This document shows positions 18,178-26,882 of a stretch of DNA of 64,000 nucleotides, one piece after another. The DNA is from Terrabacter sp040702505 (GTDB lineage: Bacteria > Actinomycetota > Actinomycetes > Actinomycetales > Dermatophilaceae), in the NCBI RefSeq assembly GCF_040702505.1, contig NZ_JBFBLC010000001.1, positions 1,054,001-1,118,000 of the forward strand, read 5' to 3'. Within the stretch, counting starts at the first letter, position 1. Every line of letters starts with the position of its first letter. Below the pieces are notes generated by a model. That model was not told the origin of the DNA and searched no databases. It saw nothing but the letters and a program-made list of their open reading frames with translations. The translations under genes were made by a program, and so were the position numbers.

Positions 18178-18993
18178 ATGGCAGACGTTGGGTTCGAGCT
18201 GCGACGGATCCGGGAGGCAGCGGGCATCTCGGGATCGGCTGTTGCCCGTGACCTCGGGTGGTCCCAGTCAAAGATCTCCCGAGTGGAAACTGGCCGCTTC
18301 GGGGCGTCTGTCAGCGAGGTCGCTGAGCTGCTTGCCTACTACGGTGTCGCCGAGGAGGTTCGGGCCGAGATCCTCGGTTCAGTGGCTCGGAGCAGCGGTC
18401 TCGAGGGTGCCTGGGTGGTCAGTGCGGGGGGAGCTCCACGGCGACAGGCAGCGGTCAAGGCCGTGGAGACCCGCGTCAAGCGGCTGAGGCAATACCAGAC
18501 GGCTTGGATCCCTGGACTGCTGCAGACCGCCCCGTATGCCACGGCCGTCTGTCAGGCAGCGGGCCTGGACGCCGACATGGTCGTGCCTGCACGGCTCGAG
18601 CGGCAACGGCTCTTGGCGGGGCGTCGCGGCGTTCGCTACGAGGCGGTGCTGGACGAGTCTGTGCTTCTTCGTTCTCCGCGGTCCACGGCGGCGGACATGG
18701 TCGACCAGATGTCGCACCTGCTCGACGTGCTCGAAGCCGGCTACGCCGACGTGCGCGTGCTCAAGCTCGGGGGAGCAGTTCCTACGTTCGCGGTTGGGTC
18801 CTTTGTGCTCTATGACTTCAGGCAGGGAGCACCGGTTGTCCTCTGCGAGGCCCAGACCGCCGATCTGTACCTGTCCGCTGAACGCGACATCACGGCATAC
18901 CAAAAGCTTTTCCGGGGGCTACACAAGGACGCTCTCGACGCCGCGGATTCACGCATGGCCATCGAGGACGCACGGCGCCACTGGGCGTCGTGA
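18178..18993 (+). CDS. XRE-type regulator with DUF5753 domain
   Basis: A 271-residue regulator. Residues 1-70 form an XRE helix-turn-helix (LRRIREAAGISGSAVARDLG, then WSQSKISRVETG). The rest is DUF5753 (YQTAWIPGLLQTAPYA is its hallmark). Such proteins pair with small DUF397 proteins, the family behind the WhiJ/BldB-type systems of Streptomyces; the DUF397 partner follows 19 bp downstream. ATG 18178 was chosen because GGAAGGA lies five bases before it; an ATG at 18157 in frame has no ribosome-binding site. It probably controls element genes or its own operon with the MFS exporter. Confidence 0.85.
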   Translation: MADVGFELRRIREAAGISGSAVARDLGWSQSKISRVETGRFGASVSEVAELLAYYGVAEEVRAEILGSVARSSGLEGAWVVSAGGAPRRQAAVKAVETRVKRLRQYQTAWIPGLLQTAPYATAVCQAAGLDADMVVPARLERQRLLAGRRGVRYEAVLDESVLLRSPRSTAADMVDQMSHLLDVLEAGYADVRVLKLGGAVPTFAVGSFVLYDFRQGAPVVLCEAQTADLYLSAERDITAYQKLFRGLHKDALDAADSRMAIEDARRHWAS

Positions 18994-19012
18994 CCCAATG
19001 AAAGGGGAAGTC

Positions 19013-19234
19013 ATGGAACCCGACTGGAGCATTGCGGTCTGGCGAAAGTCCGTGCACAGCGACACAGGCGCCTGCGTCGAGGTCGCGCAGTCCGCAGGTC
19101 TCATCGGAGTCCGGGACACCAAGGCTCACGGCCGCGGTCCGATCCTCGAGTTCACCGAAGCGGAATGGCGCGCGTTCATCGGTGGAGTTGTCGAAGGGCA
19201 GTTCGACTACGACGCCCTGAAGACGTCCGGATGA
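19013..19234 (+). CDS. DUF397 protein, partner of the DUF5753 regulator
   Basis: A 73-residue protein with the DUF397 signature: WRKSVHSDTGACVEVA near the N-terminus, then GVRDTKAHGRGPILEF and a closing EWRAFIGG. DUF397 proteins act with DUF5753 regulators, as modulators or antitoxin-like partners depending on the system. ATG 19013 follows AAAGGGGAAG at 19001; ATG 18998 is in frame but leaves no room for a ribosome-binding site. The stop overlaps the MFS gene start by four bases. Confidence 0.85.
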   Translation: MEPDWSIAVWRKSVHSDTGACVEVAQSAGLIGVRDTKAHGRGPILEFTEAEWRAFIGGVVEGQFDYDALKTSG

Positions 19235-20493
19235 CCGAAGCCATGGAAGACCAGCAGCCGGTCGATGCTTCGCCAGGGCGAGGTCTCAATCGGCTGCTGG
19301 CCTCCACCGGCGTCTCCATCGCAGGCCAGGGCATGGTGCTCGCGGCTGTGCCGCTCCTCGCGGCACGTCTGACCAGCGATCCCTTCCAAGTCTCGTTGAC
19401 CGTCGCCGCCACCTATGCCGCATGGCTGGTCGTAGGCCTTCCCGCGGGCGCGCTCGTGGATCGCTGGCCCCGGCGAATCACCATGGTGGTCGCGGACCTG
19501 TCGCGAGCCGTGATCGTTGGCGCCTTGGCGGTGGCAATCCTGACCGGAGTTGCTCAGCTCTGGATCCTGGTGACCAGCGTCTTCCTTCTGGGCGTCGCCG
19601 GCTGCTTCTTTGACCCTGCAGCCCAAGCAGCACTGCCGCTTGTCGTGGGCCGCGACCAGCAGCGGCTCGCGACTGCGAACGGACGAATCTGGTCTCTGGA
19701 CCTACTGGGTCGAAGCCTCATCGGTCCACCGCTCGGCGCAGCCCTCTTCGCATTGGGCGCCTCCATTCCGTTCTTCGGCAATGCAGTCGCGTTCCTGGTC
19801 TCCGCTGGACTACTAGTCGGGCTCGGGCAGATGGCGCCGGCTACGCATGCAGTCGCGCATCCTCCGGTGCTCCGCTCTGCGCGAGAAGGGCTCCGCTATC
19901 TCGTGCGCCATGGGGAACTTCGCCGACTCACGATCGGCATGGCCACGTTCAACTTCATCTACAACGTCGCCTTCTCAACTCTGGTCCTGTTCGCCCGTGA
20001 CCGTCTGCACGTACCTGAGGCGTGGTTTGGTGCGCTCTTGGCGGCGTCCGCTGCAGGCGGAATCGTCTCCGGCTACCTGGTGCCGAAATTACGTCGGCAA
20101 TTCACGGCACGGTCGATCTACGCCGCGGGACTGTTGGTTCAGGGTTGCGGTTGGTTGCTTGTCTTCGTCGCGCCGAATGGATGGTTCGCCGGCATCTCCC
20201 TCGCCCTTGTCGGGGCGGCATCCATGGCCGTGACGGTCTTGGGTGGCACTGCTCGTCAGCGGCTCACGCCCGATGCATTGCTAGGCCGGGTAAGCGCTAC
20301 GACTCGGGTCGCAGGCATCGGTGCTGCGGCTTTGGGGGCAATCGTAGGAGGGTTGATCGCGGATGCCCAGGGCCTGTCTGGCAACTTACTGACGGCCAGC
20401 GTCCTTGCCGGAGCCAGCGCGCTCCTGCTGGTTTTGCGGTTTGGTGCAACTCCTCGAGGTGCCGGATACGAGTCGCTCGACGGACCCGGGTAG
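19231..20493 (+). CDS. MFS exporter
   Basis: A 420-residue membrane protein with about 12 hydrophobic helices. Its first half contains GLPAGALVDRWPRRITMVV, matching the loop 2-3 motif G-x3-D-R-x-R-R of major facilitator exporters. It resembles the macrolide/enterobactin-type efflux group (PF05977-like); the substrate cannot be read from the sequence. The ATGA overlap with the DUF397 gene means regulator pair and exporter are translated as one unit. It is element cargo and a possible drug or metabolite exporter. Confidence 0.8.
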   Translation: MTEAMEDQQPVDASPGRGLNRLLASTGVSIAGQGMVLAAVPLLAARLTSDPFQVSLTVAATYAAWLVVGLPAGALVDRWPRRITMVVADLSRAVIVGALAVAILTGVAQLWILVTSVFLLGVAGCFFDPAAQAALPLVVGRDQQRLATANGRIWSLDLLGRSLIGPPLGAALFALGASIPFFGNAVAFLVSAGLLVGLGQMAPATHAVAHPPVLRSAREGLRYLVRHGELRRLTIGMATFNFIYNVAFSTLVLFARDRLHVPEAWFGALLAASAAGGIVSGYLVPKLRRQFTARSIYAAGLLVQGCGWLLVFVAPNGWFAGISLALVGAASMAVTVLGGTARQRLTPDALLGRVSATTRVAGIGAAALGAIVGGLIADAQGLSGNLLTASVLAGASALLLVLRFGATPRGAGYESLDGPG

Positions 20494-20648
20494 GTCAGGC
20501 CGGTCAGGTTCAGCGAGTGCATGGCACGACGCAATGATGTGCACTGGATCTGTCGGGCGGTATATGTATGACCGCAGAACTCACAGCGGTTCCGTCTCGA
20601 CGCCGTGACTGGTAGGCGATTGTCCGACTGCTCCGAGAGAATGGCTTC

Positions 20649-22730
20649 ATGCGCCTGACGACGATCCGTACCCGCGACTTTCTAGCGCTCGACGAGCTCG
20701 ACCTCGAGTTGGACGAGAAGCGAACCGTCATCACCGGCCAGAACAACGTCGGCAAGTCCACGGTGCTGGCGGCGGTCTCGCTCGTCATGGATGCGGTGGC
20801 AGTGGGTGCGGGCGGTGACTCTCGACTGCTCACCTCCCGTTGGGCCACCTCCGGTCATCACGGGTCTGAGCGCTTCCAGGTCCGAGTAGGACTTACTTTC
20901 GACGAACCTAAAGAGCGAGCGATACTAGACCAGTTTCTGGTGGGTGCGTGGACGAGTCTGCTCAACCCGGAGGGCAACGAGCAGCTCCTTCTCGACGCCG
21001 TGGCAGGGGCTCTAGGGTCAGATCCCGCGATCGCATTGACGAAGGGTGAGATCGTCGTTAGCTACGACGGGACTGTCCGAGAAGCGTGGACTGTAGCGTG
21101 GGAGTTCGACTCGGGTAGGGAGCACGGGCACATTCGGCTCCTTGGGGCGTTCAGTGACCATCTCACGCCTGGCCCCGCAACGCATGAGCCCCCTTCCCAA
21201 AAACTCCAAGGCCAGCTCACCGCAACTTCAACTCTTGACGACCGCATCGAGCGAGTTAGGCGCGGCTCGGTCCCGCTGGATCTGAGCACTGTTCTAACGC
21301 AGGGTAGCTACCCGTTCGTGATCGACCTTTACAGGATGCCGACCTGGCCCTCTGATGTTCGCGCACTGGCCTCAGCGTTGGGTCTCCCCTATGACGGCAA
21401 CACCCACTCGATCCGATTTGGCACCCTCCTCTGGAGTGCCCTTTCGCGTGGTGTCGTGGTCACTCCGAACCATCGCTCTGCCCCGCGAGGCGAATTCACC
21501 GCGGCCGAGCTGCACACGGAGTCCGGTCGTCATGATGGCTCGATGCTCGCTGCTGAGTTGCACCGGCTCAAGAACGGTGGTGCCGCCGAGCGGGCGCTCT
21601 TTGCCCGCATACAAGAGATCTTCGAGCAGTTGACCGGACAGCACGTCGATTGTGTCGCGGAGAATCTGGCGCCCGGACGTGAGGACGCTGACGGACCTCG
21701 ATTCCTTGTCACCGCGGTCCTGACCCGGACCGTAGAAAGCGCGGCAGCCAAGGCGCCCAATGAGGGCCTGGGGGCTGGGGGCTCCTCTCGCGGTACTGCG
21801 CCAAGCATGCGCTCCTACGATATTCCCTTACAGCGCAGCGGCGCCGGTGACTCGGAGGCGCTGTACTTGTCTCACCTGCTGGCGCAACAGAGAGATGTCC
21901 TTCTCCTGGACGAGCCCGCGGTTCACCTGTCACCGACTGCGCAACGTCGCCTGCACGGTGTTCTGCGCGATACGGCCGCGCCCGGTCAGGTCGTGCTGGT
22001 CACGCACAGTCCCGACATGGTCCCCGCGAGGGACGCTCAAGATCTAGCGGGCATCGTGCGTTTGAGTCGGCGCGCTCATGGCGTGCATGTGGACCGGCTC
22101 GGCCAACAGCTGGCGAACGACAGGAGTGCCCGTACCCTCATGGCGAGCAGTACGATCCGTGCCGTTCTGTTTGCTGCAGGGGTCGTGCTCGTCGAAGGCG
22201 ACACGGATCTTGGTCTCATTGAAGGCTGGACCTCGCAGCCGCTCCGTGTGAACGGACGAGAACTGCCTCCCCGGGACAGCGCAAATATCGCACTGTTGTC
22301 CGTCGATGGCGCAACAAACTTCCCCGCCCATGCGGGGCTCCTCCAAGCGCTTCAAATTCCGTTTGCCATCTTGGCGGACGGCCCGGCGCTGAACCCGGAC
22401 AGCCGCCCCGCCCGAGGCCTGGCGGAAAGAGGTGTGAACGTACCTATTGGCGGCAAGACTCTAGGGGACGTGCGGGACGCGTGGGAGCAGTCCGGAGTCT
22501 TCACGCTCGCGGACCACTTCGGCGACGACGGGAGCAAGAGCGGCGAGATCGAAGCCTTCCTCGAGAGGGTGAATGCGGGCGCTTACAAAGAAGTGCGGCA
22601 GGTGACTGGGGCGCGCAAGGGAAGGGTCGTGGGCGCGGCATTCGCTTCGGAGGTGCTGGCGCCAGAGGCCTTCACGCAGCTGTGGACTCGAATCCTCGAT
22701 TTTCTCAATCACGATGTCGCGCCGGTTTAG
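20649..22730 (+). CDS. OLD-family ATP-dependent nuclease (AAA ATPase plus TOPRIM)
   Basis: A 693-residue protein. The N-terminal ABC/SMC-like ATPase has Walker A GQNNVGKST (~res 31-39), the helical insertion of overcoming-lysogenization-defect proteins, and VLLLDEPAVHLS plus VLVTHSPDMV (~415-460) as Walker B and H-loop. The C-terminal TOPRIM domain begins VVLVEGDTDLGLIEGW (~res 511), with downstream Asp residues for metal (LLSVDGATN, ILADGPA). No UvrD-like helicase gene is adjacent, so this is not a GajA/GajB-type pair; it is a stand-alone OLD. Such enzymes act in phage or plasmid defence. ATG 20649 opens the ATPase fold immediately. Confidence 0.85.
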   Translation: MRLTTIRTRDFLALDELDLELDEKRTVITGQNNVGKSTVLAAVSLVMDAVAVGAGGDSRLLTSRWATSGHHGSERFQVRVGLTFDEPKERAILDQFLVGAWTSLLNPEGNEQLLLDAVAGALGSDPAIALTKGEIVVSYDGTVREAWTVAWEFDSGREHGHIRLLGAFSDHLTPGPATHEPPSQKLQGQLTATSTLDDRIERVRRGSVPLDLSTVLTQGSYPFVIDLYRMPTWPSDVRALASALGLPYDGNTHSIRFGTLLWSALSRGVVVTPNHRSAPRGEFTAAELHTESGRHDGSMLAAELHRLKNGGAAERALFARIQEIFEQLTGQHVDCVAENLAPGREDADGPRFLVTAVLTRTVESAAAKAPNEGLGAGGSSRGTAPSMRSYDIPLQRSGAGDSEALYLSHLLAQQRDVLLLDEPAVHLSPTAQRRLHGVLRDTAAPGQVVLVTHSPDMVPARDAQDLAGIVRLSRRAHGVHVDRLGQQLANDRSARTLMASSTIRAVLFAAGVVLVEGDTDLGLIEGWTSQPLRVNGRELPPRDSANIALLSVDGATNFPAHAGLLQALQIPFAILADGPALNPDSRPARGLAERGVNVPIGGKTLGDVRDAWEQSGVFTLADHFGDDGSKSGEIEAFLERVNAGAYKEVRQVTGARKGRVVGAAFASEVLAPEAFTQLWTRILDFLNHDVAPV

Positions 22731-22807
22731 AAAGGAAATGTGGAAGCACGGTTTCCGGGTGGCTTTCGAGTTCACACATGTCGCGGCGTGCACTCGGGAG
22801 CCGGTCG

Positions 22808-24097
22808 TCAGTAGCGTGGGTAGAGGTGGTCTAACGCCCGCTGAAGTGTCACCCCGCTTGGGGGCTTCAGCGGTTTAGCCGTCTCTACCTCGAACTCCTC
22901 AAATCGTTGCTCAGCAGCGCAGACCCTGGCGAGGCGATTTCGCTCCTTCGTGCTGGCAACGATGACAGTGACCGACGCCAGGCGCTGCTTAATCTCGTCG
23001 TTGATCCGGCTCGCAACGGGACTGATGACGGCTTGGGCGAGATCATGCACGTACAGGGGTGTCCCCATGGCCCAATCCGGGTCGGGGTCACGAACGCCGA
23101 CAGGGCCGCCGGCTTGTGTGGCGACAAACTCGACCGCTAGTGGACGAAGGGCAGCCTGTCGAGCCAGAAGTGCGGCTTTGGCGGCCTCGTGCAGGGCGCG
23201 TTGTGACGGGATGGCGTCCCAATGGGGTCCGCGGTCGGCGACCCATGCATCCCTTGCCGCCTGGGCCTGAAGTTGCTTTTGCTCGGCAGCCCAGTGGGGG
23301 TGGGTGGTCCACACGTATGGACCGGCGTTGTGACGGTCGAACCCTAGGTGCAAGGCTGTCGAGCTTCGAACCGCCTTCACGGCTCCTCCAAGGACGTGCT
23401 GAACGAAACAATGCAAATCCATCGGGTCTCCAAGCCCCGTCCAATGGCCGTGCCCGGCGCATGGTCCGGGAGGTCGCCCATATGGCGCATTGGCTCGGTC
23501 GCAGCGACGGGCGCGTTCGCACCAAAGCGGATCGAACACTGCAGGACCAGCAATCACAGCTAGGCCGCTGTTCGTCGCGTGCTCGCTTTCGCCCGGACTC
23601 TGCACTTGTATCGATGGCACTTGCCCCATCCATGGAGTGTTCTTGTCGCTGACCCAGCACACGTCGACGCCTTCGACCGCCATTGTCGCGGTGCGCTTGG
23701 TCAAATCTTGAGCGGTGGTCGACGCCAGTTGCGCTTCCCAAGCCATCCGCTTTTGGCCGTCCGGACTTGTCGCCAAGACATCGGCTCGCCACCCCGTGCC
23801 CGGGGCTTCGAGTTCGGCATGCCACCCGGCTGAGCGAATCGCAGTGGCAAGCTCCATCTTCAACATGCGATGAGACATTGTCTCGCCGGTCAGCGAACAA
23901 GCCGGCGCTCCGGCGTCATGCGCGAAAAAGCGCGCGCCCAGAGGAGACACCTTCGCGTGGAGCCCGTGACCGCACTCGCGGCATGTCAGCGGAGCGCGCG
24001 GGCGAGCCCGATGGATCTGTTCCCAAGGGATCGCGCCTACACCCGGCGCGGTCAGGTCAAGGGCGCCTGCGGTCGCGTGGAGCGCAGTGAGCGGCAT
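22808..24097 (-). CDS. CoiA-like nuclease-domain protein
   Basis: A 429-residue protein. It has an N-terminal zinc-binding module (LTCRECGHGLHAKVS, then ARFFAHDAGAPAC) and a PD-(D/E)xK-like nuclease core (HAELEAPGTGWRADVLA, then AWEAQLAST), the arrangement of competence protein CoiA and relatives. ATG 24097 was chosen because the zinc module starts shortly after it; open frame continues upstream but lacks protein-like composition. It converges on the OLD-type gene with a 77-bp gap. CoiA-like proteins without other competence genes occur on mobile elements and may process incoming or foreign DNA; the role here is inference. Confidence 0.72.
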   Translation of the reverse strand: MPLTALHATAGALDLTAPGVGAIPWEQIHRARPRAPLTCRECGHGLHAKVSPLGARFFAHDAGAPACSLTGETMSHRMLKMELATAIRSAGWHAELEAPGTGWRADVLATSPDGQKRMAWEAQLASTTAQDLTKRTATMAVEGVDVCWVSDKNTPWMGQVPSIQVQSPGESEHATNSGLAVIAGPAVFDPLWCERARRCDRANAPYGRPPGPCAGHGHWTGLGDPMDLHCFVQHVLGGAVKAVRSSTALHLGFDRHNAGPYVWTTHPHWAAEQKQLQAQAARDAWVADRGPHWDAIPSQRALHEAAKAALLARQAALRPLAVEFVATQAGGPVGVRDPDPDWAMGTPLYVHDLAQAVISPVASRINDEIKQRLASVTVIVASTKERNRLARVCAAEQRFEEFEVETAKPLKPPSGVTLQRALDHLYPRY

Positions 24098-24283
24098 GGC
24101 GTCAACTGTGCACACGGCGGAACGGTCTTGTCCGGAAATTGCTGACAATGACGGCAGACCCCGAGGGTTCCCTCCGCTGCTCGTACGCGGCTTGCGTGTA
24201 CGGGTCCGCTCTGTCCCTAACGGTGTCGACGCGGGCGTCGCTTCGGTCCGACACGCAGGTGCGCGCGCCTCTTGTTGCGATTC

Positions 24284-24324
24284 ATGCACATGTGCATAGC
24301 ATTGTCCTATGCAGTGATGCATAG
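24284..24324. promoter_or_regulatory. Clustered dyad operator upstream of the Pra-like gene
   Basis: A perfect 14-bp palindrome ATGCACATGTGCAT (24284-24297) overlaps an inverted pair TGCATAG (24293-24299) / CTATGCA (24307-24313), followed by a third copy TGCATAG (24318-24324). The cluster ends 29 bp before the Pra-like start in the divergent region with the CoiA-like gene. Spacing and symmetry are those of a multi-site operator; the protein that binds is not known. Confidence 0.6.
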
Positions 24325-24353
24325 GGCATCGCTGCCAGTTCGAGGAGATCGAG

Positions 24354-24839
24354 ATGGCAGTCGCACGCAAGCTCAAGCTCGGGCACGACGAGGTGTTCCC
24401 GCACGGCGCGTACATCGTTTCGGAGGTCGTTCCGGTCATCGACTTCGACCGCTCCACAAGAGAGAACCGCGTCCAGCAGATCGACGCTGACACAGGCCTG
24501 CCCATGTGGTCGATCGACGTCATAGACGCGGACCCCGAAGCACGGAAGAAGGACCGAACTGTGTCGGTCAAGATGCTCGCCAAGGTCCAACCGGTTCCGC
24601 CGGCCGGCGACGGCACATCCCCGTTCACGAGTGTCGTGTTCGAGAACCTGACCGCCACCCTGTGGGTGGATTCGTCGAAGTGCCGGCCTCCCGAGGATGG
24701 TCGGTCACACCGCTGCGCCGCTCAGGCCGCCTGGTCCCTGCGTGCAGATGGCATGTCCGCACCGGGCAAGTCGGCAGCGAGCAAGGCAACCGACAGCCAG
24801 TCATCGCAGACGGCCACCCCGCCGAACAAGGCCGCGTAG
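24354..24839 (+). CDS. Pra-like activator of element replication, integration and excision
   Basis: A 161-residue protein beginning MAVARKLKLGHDEVFPHGAY, with VPVIDFDRSTRE, VIDADPEARKKDRTVSVK and a C-terminal SLRADGM before a disordered Ser/Ala tail. This matches actinomycete proteins annotated as plasmid replication, integration and excision activator, whose named example is Pra of pSAM2. It is the first gene of the AICE core run (24354-30510) and stands directly behind a clustered operator, so it is the likely switch point between integrated and replicating states. Confidence 0.75.
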   Translation: MAVARKLKLGHDEVFPHGAYIVSEVVPVIDFDRSTRENRVQQIDADTGLPMWSIDVIDADPEARKKDRTVSVKMLAKVQPVPPAGDGTSPFTSVVFENLTATLWVDSSKCRPPEDGRSHRCAAQAAWSLRADGMSAPGKSAASKATDSQSSQTATPPNKAA

Positions 24840-24853
24840 GCCGGTGACGTGGG

Positions 24854-25105
24854 ATGTACACGGCTGACTCCACTGCATGGGCCGAAGCGTTCGGCGTCCA
24901 CCACAGTTTCGTCGATCGTGCTCTTCAGCAGCGTCTGCGCCGCCTGCAGGACATGGAGGAGGAGCTCCGTGCCCTCTACGCAGCGTTCAGAGATGCACCC
25001 GACGACGAGCTGCTCCTGTCGATCCGGTCCGCCAGGCGGTCGATGACACAAGCGGTCGAATGCCTGCAGATTGCCATCCGGCAGATCAGCCGAGGTTCGG
25101 CGTGA
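24854..25105 (+). CDS. Small helical protein of the AICE core
   Basis: An 83-residue, mostly helical protein with a coiled-coil-like stretch (LQQRLRRLQDMEEELRALYA). No family recognised. It lies 14 bp after the Pra-like gene and overlaps the next gene by four bases (GTGA). Confidence 0.6.
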   Translation: MYTADSTAWAEAFGVHHSFVDRALQQRLRRLQDMEEELRALYAAFRDAPDDELLLSIRSARRSMTQAVECLQIAIRQISRGSA

Positions 25106-25365
25106 CTGTCCGGGACCTTGGCACGGTTCCGGAGTGGAGCAGCTTCCTCGACGTGTCGAACTCGGCCCTCGAGGAGGCGATGAGCGCTCTCCAGCGAGAT
25201 GCGATCGATGCAGCGGCGGATTACGCACGGTTCGCCAGACGCCTAAGGGGTGCGCCCAATGAGGAGCTTCAAAACGTATGCCGCCGGCTCTCCGACGCCA
25301 TGAGCTCCATTGTGATGGAGATCGGCGTATCTCGTCGCGCGCTCGTCAGAGAGGTACGTCGATGA
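25102..25365 (+). CDS. Small helical protein before the FtsK-type gene
   Basis: An 87-residue helical protein (SNSALEEAMSALQRDAIDAA, then NEELQNVCRRLSDAM) starting at GTG 25102, within the stop of the preceding gene. It resembles the preceding small protein in length and composition, so the two may be diverged duplicates. The stop overlaps the FtsK-type start. Function unknown. Confidence 0.6.
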   Translation: MTVRDLGTVPEWSSFLDVSNSALEEAMSALQRDAIDAAADYARFARRLRGAPNEELQNVCRRLSDAMSSIVMEIGVSRRALVREVRR

Positions 25366-26882
25366 GCCCCCGTGATCGCAACCGGCAGGAGGGACTGCTC
25401 GGCAGCGACGACATTCCTGCCATCGCGCTAGAGGCGATCCTTTGGAGCGTCTGGGGCGTCGTGCGCGCGGTCGTGGCCACGCTGACGGCCTTGGTTCGTT
25501 TCCCGCTCCAGGCCGGCGCCGCCCTCGTGGCCATTGCATGGTTGCTCTTCTTCGGGTGGCGCAGCTTGTCCCTTGGTCTTGTCGCGATCACCCTTGCCCT
25601 CGCCATCTGGCGCCTCTGGCACCCGACCAGCTACAGACGGTATGTCGCGGTGGGCATGCAGACGGTGATCCGTTCCGCCTACTACCGAGTCCGTTGGCCA
25701 CGCATTGCTCGGGGCGTGGATCTCGTCGTTTATGCGGAGCAGTGCGGGCACGGCGGACGTGTGGGTGGGCGCCGGTCTACCGATGGATCCGTCCGGGTCC
25801 TCAGGGTCCGCGCCACGGGTCATGGCACGGACCGACTGCTGTTGCGTCTGCCCACTGGGTTAGTCCCGGCCGACGTCGCCGCCCGCGCGGAGGCGATCGC
25901 CCACGCCACCGGGTGTCTTCATGCACGGGTTCGGGCGGATCGCCCCGGGCGCTGCTGGCTCGAACTGGCACGCAGAGACACGCTTCGCGGTGTAGTTGAC
26001 CCGTTGCCCTCGTTGGGCCTCGTCGACCTGGCCGCGATACCGGTCGGATCGTGCGAGGACGGGACGGGGTGGCAGCTGAAGCTGGCCGGCACACATCTCC
26101 TGGTCGCGGGCGCTACGGGTGCCGGAAAGAGCTCGGTCCTGTGGTCTCTTCTGCAAGGAGTCTCTCGCGGTCTGGCGAGTGGGGACGTCCAGATCTGGGC
26201 TGTCGACCCGAAGGGCGGGATGGAACTTCGTCCCGGCCGCGCGCTGTTCAGCCGCTACGAGGACGCTTCGCCCGAGGACATGTGTCGTCTCCTCGAGGAC
26301 CTGGTCGAGGTCAAGGACGCCCGCTCGAAGGATCTGGCGGACTCCGGTGCCCGACTCCACCAGCGGACCGCGGAGTCGCCGCACATCATCGCGATCCTGG
26401 ACGAGCTGGCGACCCTAACGGCGTTTGCGGACCGCTCAGTGACCCGGCGCATCGACACGGCCCTCGGGCTGCTCCTGACGCAGGGCAGGGCCTGTGGGAT
26501 CACCGTTGTCGCTGCCGTGCAGGACCCAGGCAAGGACATCGTCGGGTGGCGAGACCTCTTCCCAACGCGGGTTGCCATGCGGTTGGACAACCCCATCCAG
26601 GTCGCCATGGTCCTGGGCGACTCCGCCCGCGACGACGGCGCGCGAGCCGACGAGATCAGCGAGCTGACTCCTGGGGTCGCGTACGTCCGCACCGACGGCA
26701 CGCGGGAGATCCTTCGCGTCCGCGCCGCATACCTCGACGACCGGGCCATCGCTCGCCTGGTGGACGGCGTCACTACTCAACGGGCGAACCGGACCAACAC
26801 CCACAAAACTGGTGAGCCCGTTCTGACCACGGCAGACCTGCCGGCGACGATGCGGCCCACTCCTGAAGGAGGCCCCTCATGA
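25362..26882 (+). CDS. FtsK/SpoIIIE-type DNA translocase (AICE transfer protein)
   Basis: A 506-residue protein with two N-terminal hydrophobic segments (~50-90; AALVAIAWLLFFGWRSL, GLVAITLALAIW), a linker, and an FtsK-like motor with Walker A GATGAGKSS (~res 249-257) and Walker B IIAILDELATL (~res 343). It is too short for a chromosomal FtsK and lacks the gamma domain. In AICEs such a protein alone moves double-stranded DNA between mycelia; in TcpA-type systems an FtsK-like ATPase is instead the coupling protein of a VirB4-driven T4SS. Both roles are possible here. ATG 25362 has GAGAGGT upstream and an ATGA overlap. Confidence 0.87.
   Translation: MSPRDRNRQEGLLGSDDIPAIALEAILWSVWGVVRAVVATLTALVRFPLQAGAALVAIAWLLFFGWRSLSLGLVAITLALAIWRLWHPTSYRRYVAVGMQTVIRSAYYRVRWPRIARGVDLVVYAEQCGHGGRVGGRRSTDGSVRVLRVRATGHGTDRLLLRLPTGLVPADVAARAEAIAHATGCLHARVRADRPGRCWLELARRDTLRGVVDPLPSLGLVDLAAIPVGSCEDGTGWQLKLAGTHLLVAGATGAGKSSVLWSLLQGVSRGLASGDVQIWAVDPKGGMELRPGRALFSRYEDASPEDMCRLLEDLVEVKDARSKDLADSGARLHQRTAESPHIIAILDELATLTAFADRSVTRRIDTALGLLLTQGRACGITVVAAVQDPGKDIVGWRDLFPTRVAMRLDNPIQVAMVLGDSARDDGARADEISELTPGVAYVRTDGTREILRVRAAYLDDRAIARLVDGVTTQRANRTNTHKTGEPVLTTADLPATMRPTPEGGPS

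Noticed and set aside
25362..26882. Chromosomal FtsK
   Set aside because: Too short, no gamma domain, and located inside the AICE core operon between small element genes and rep.
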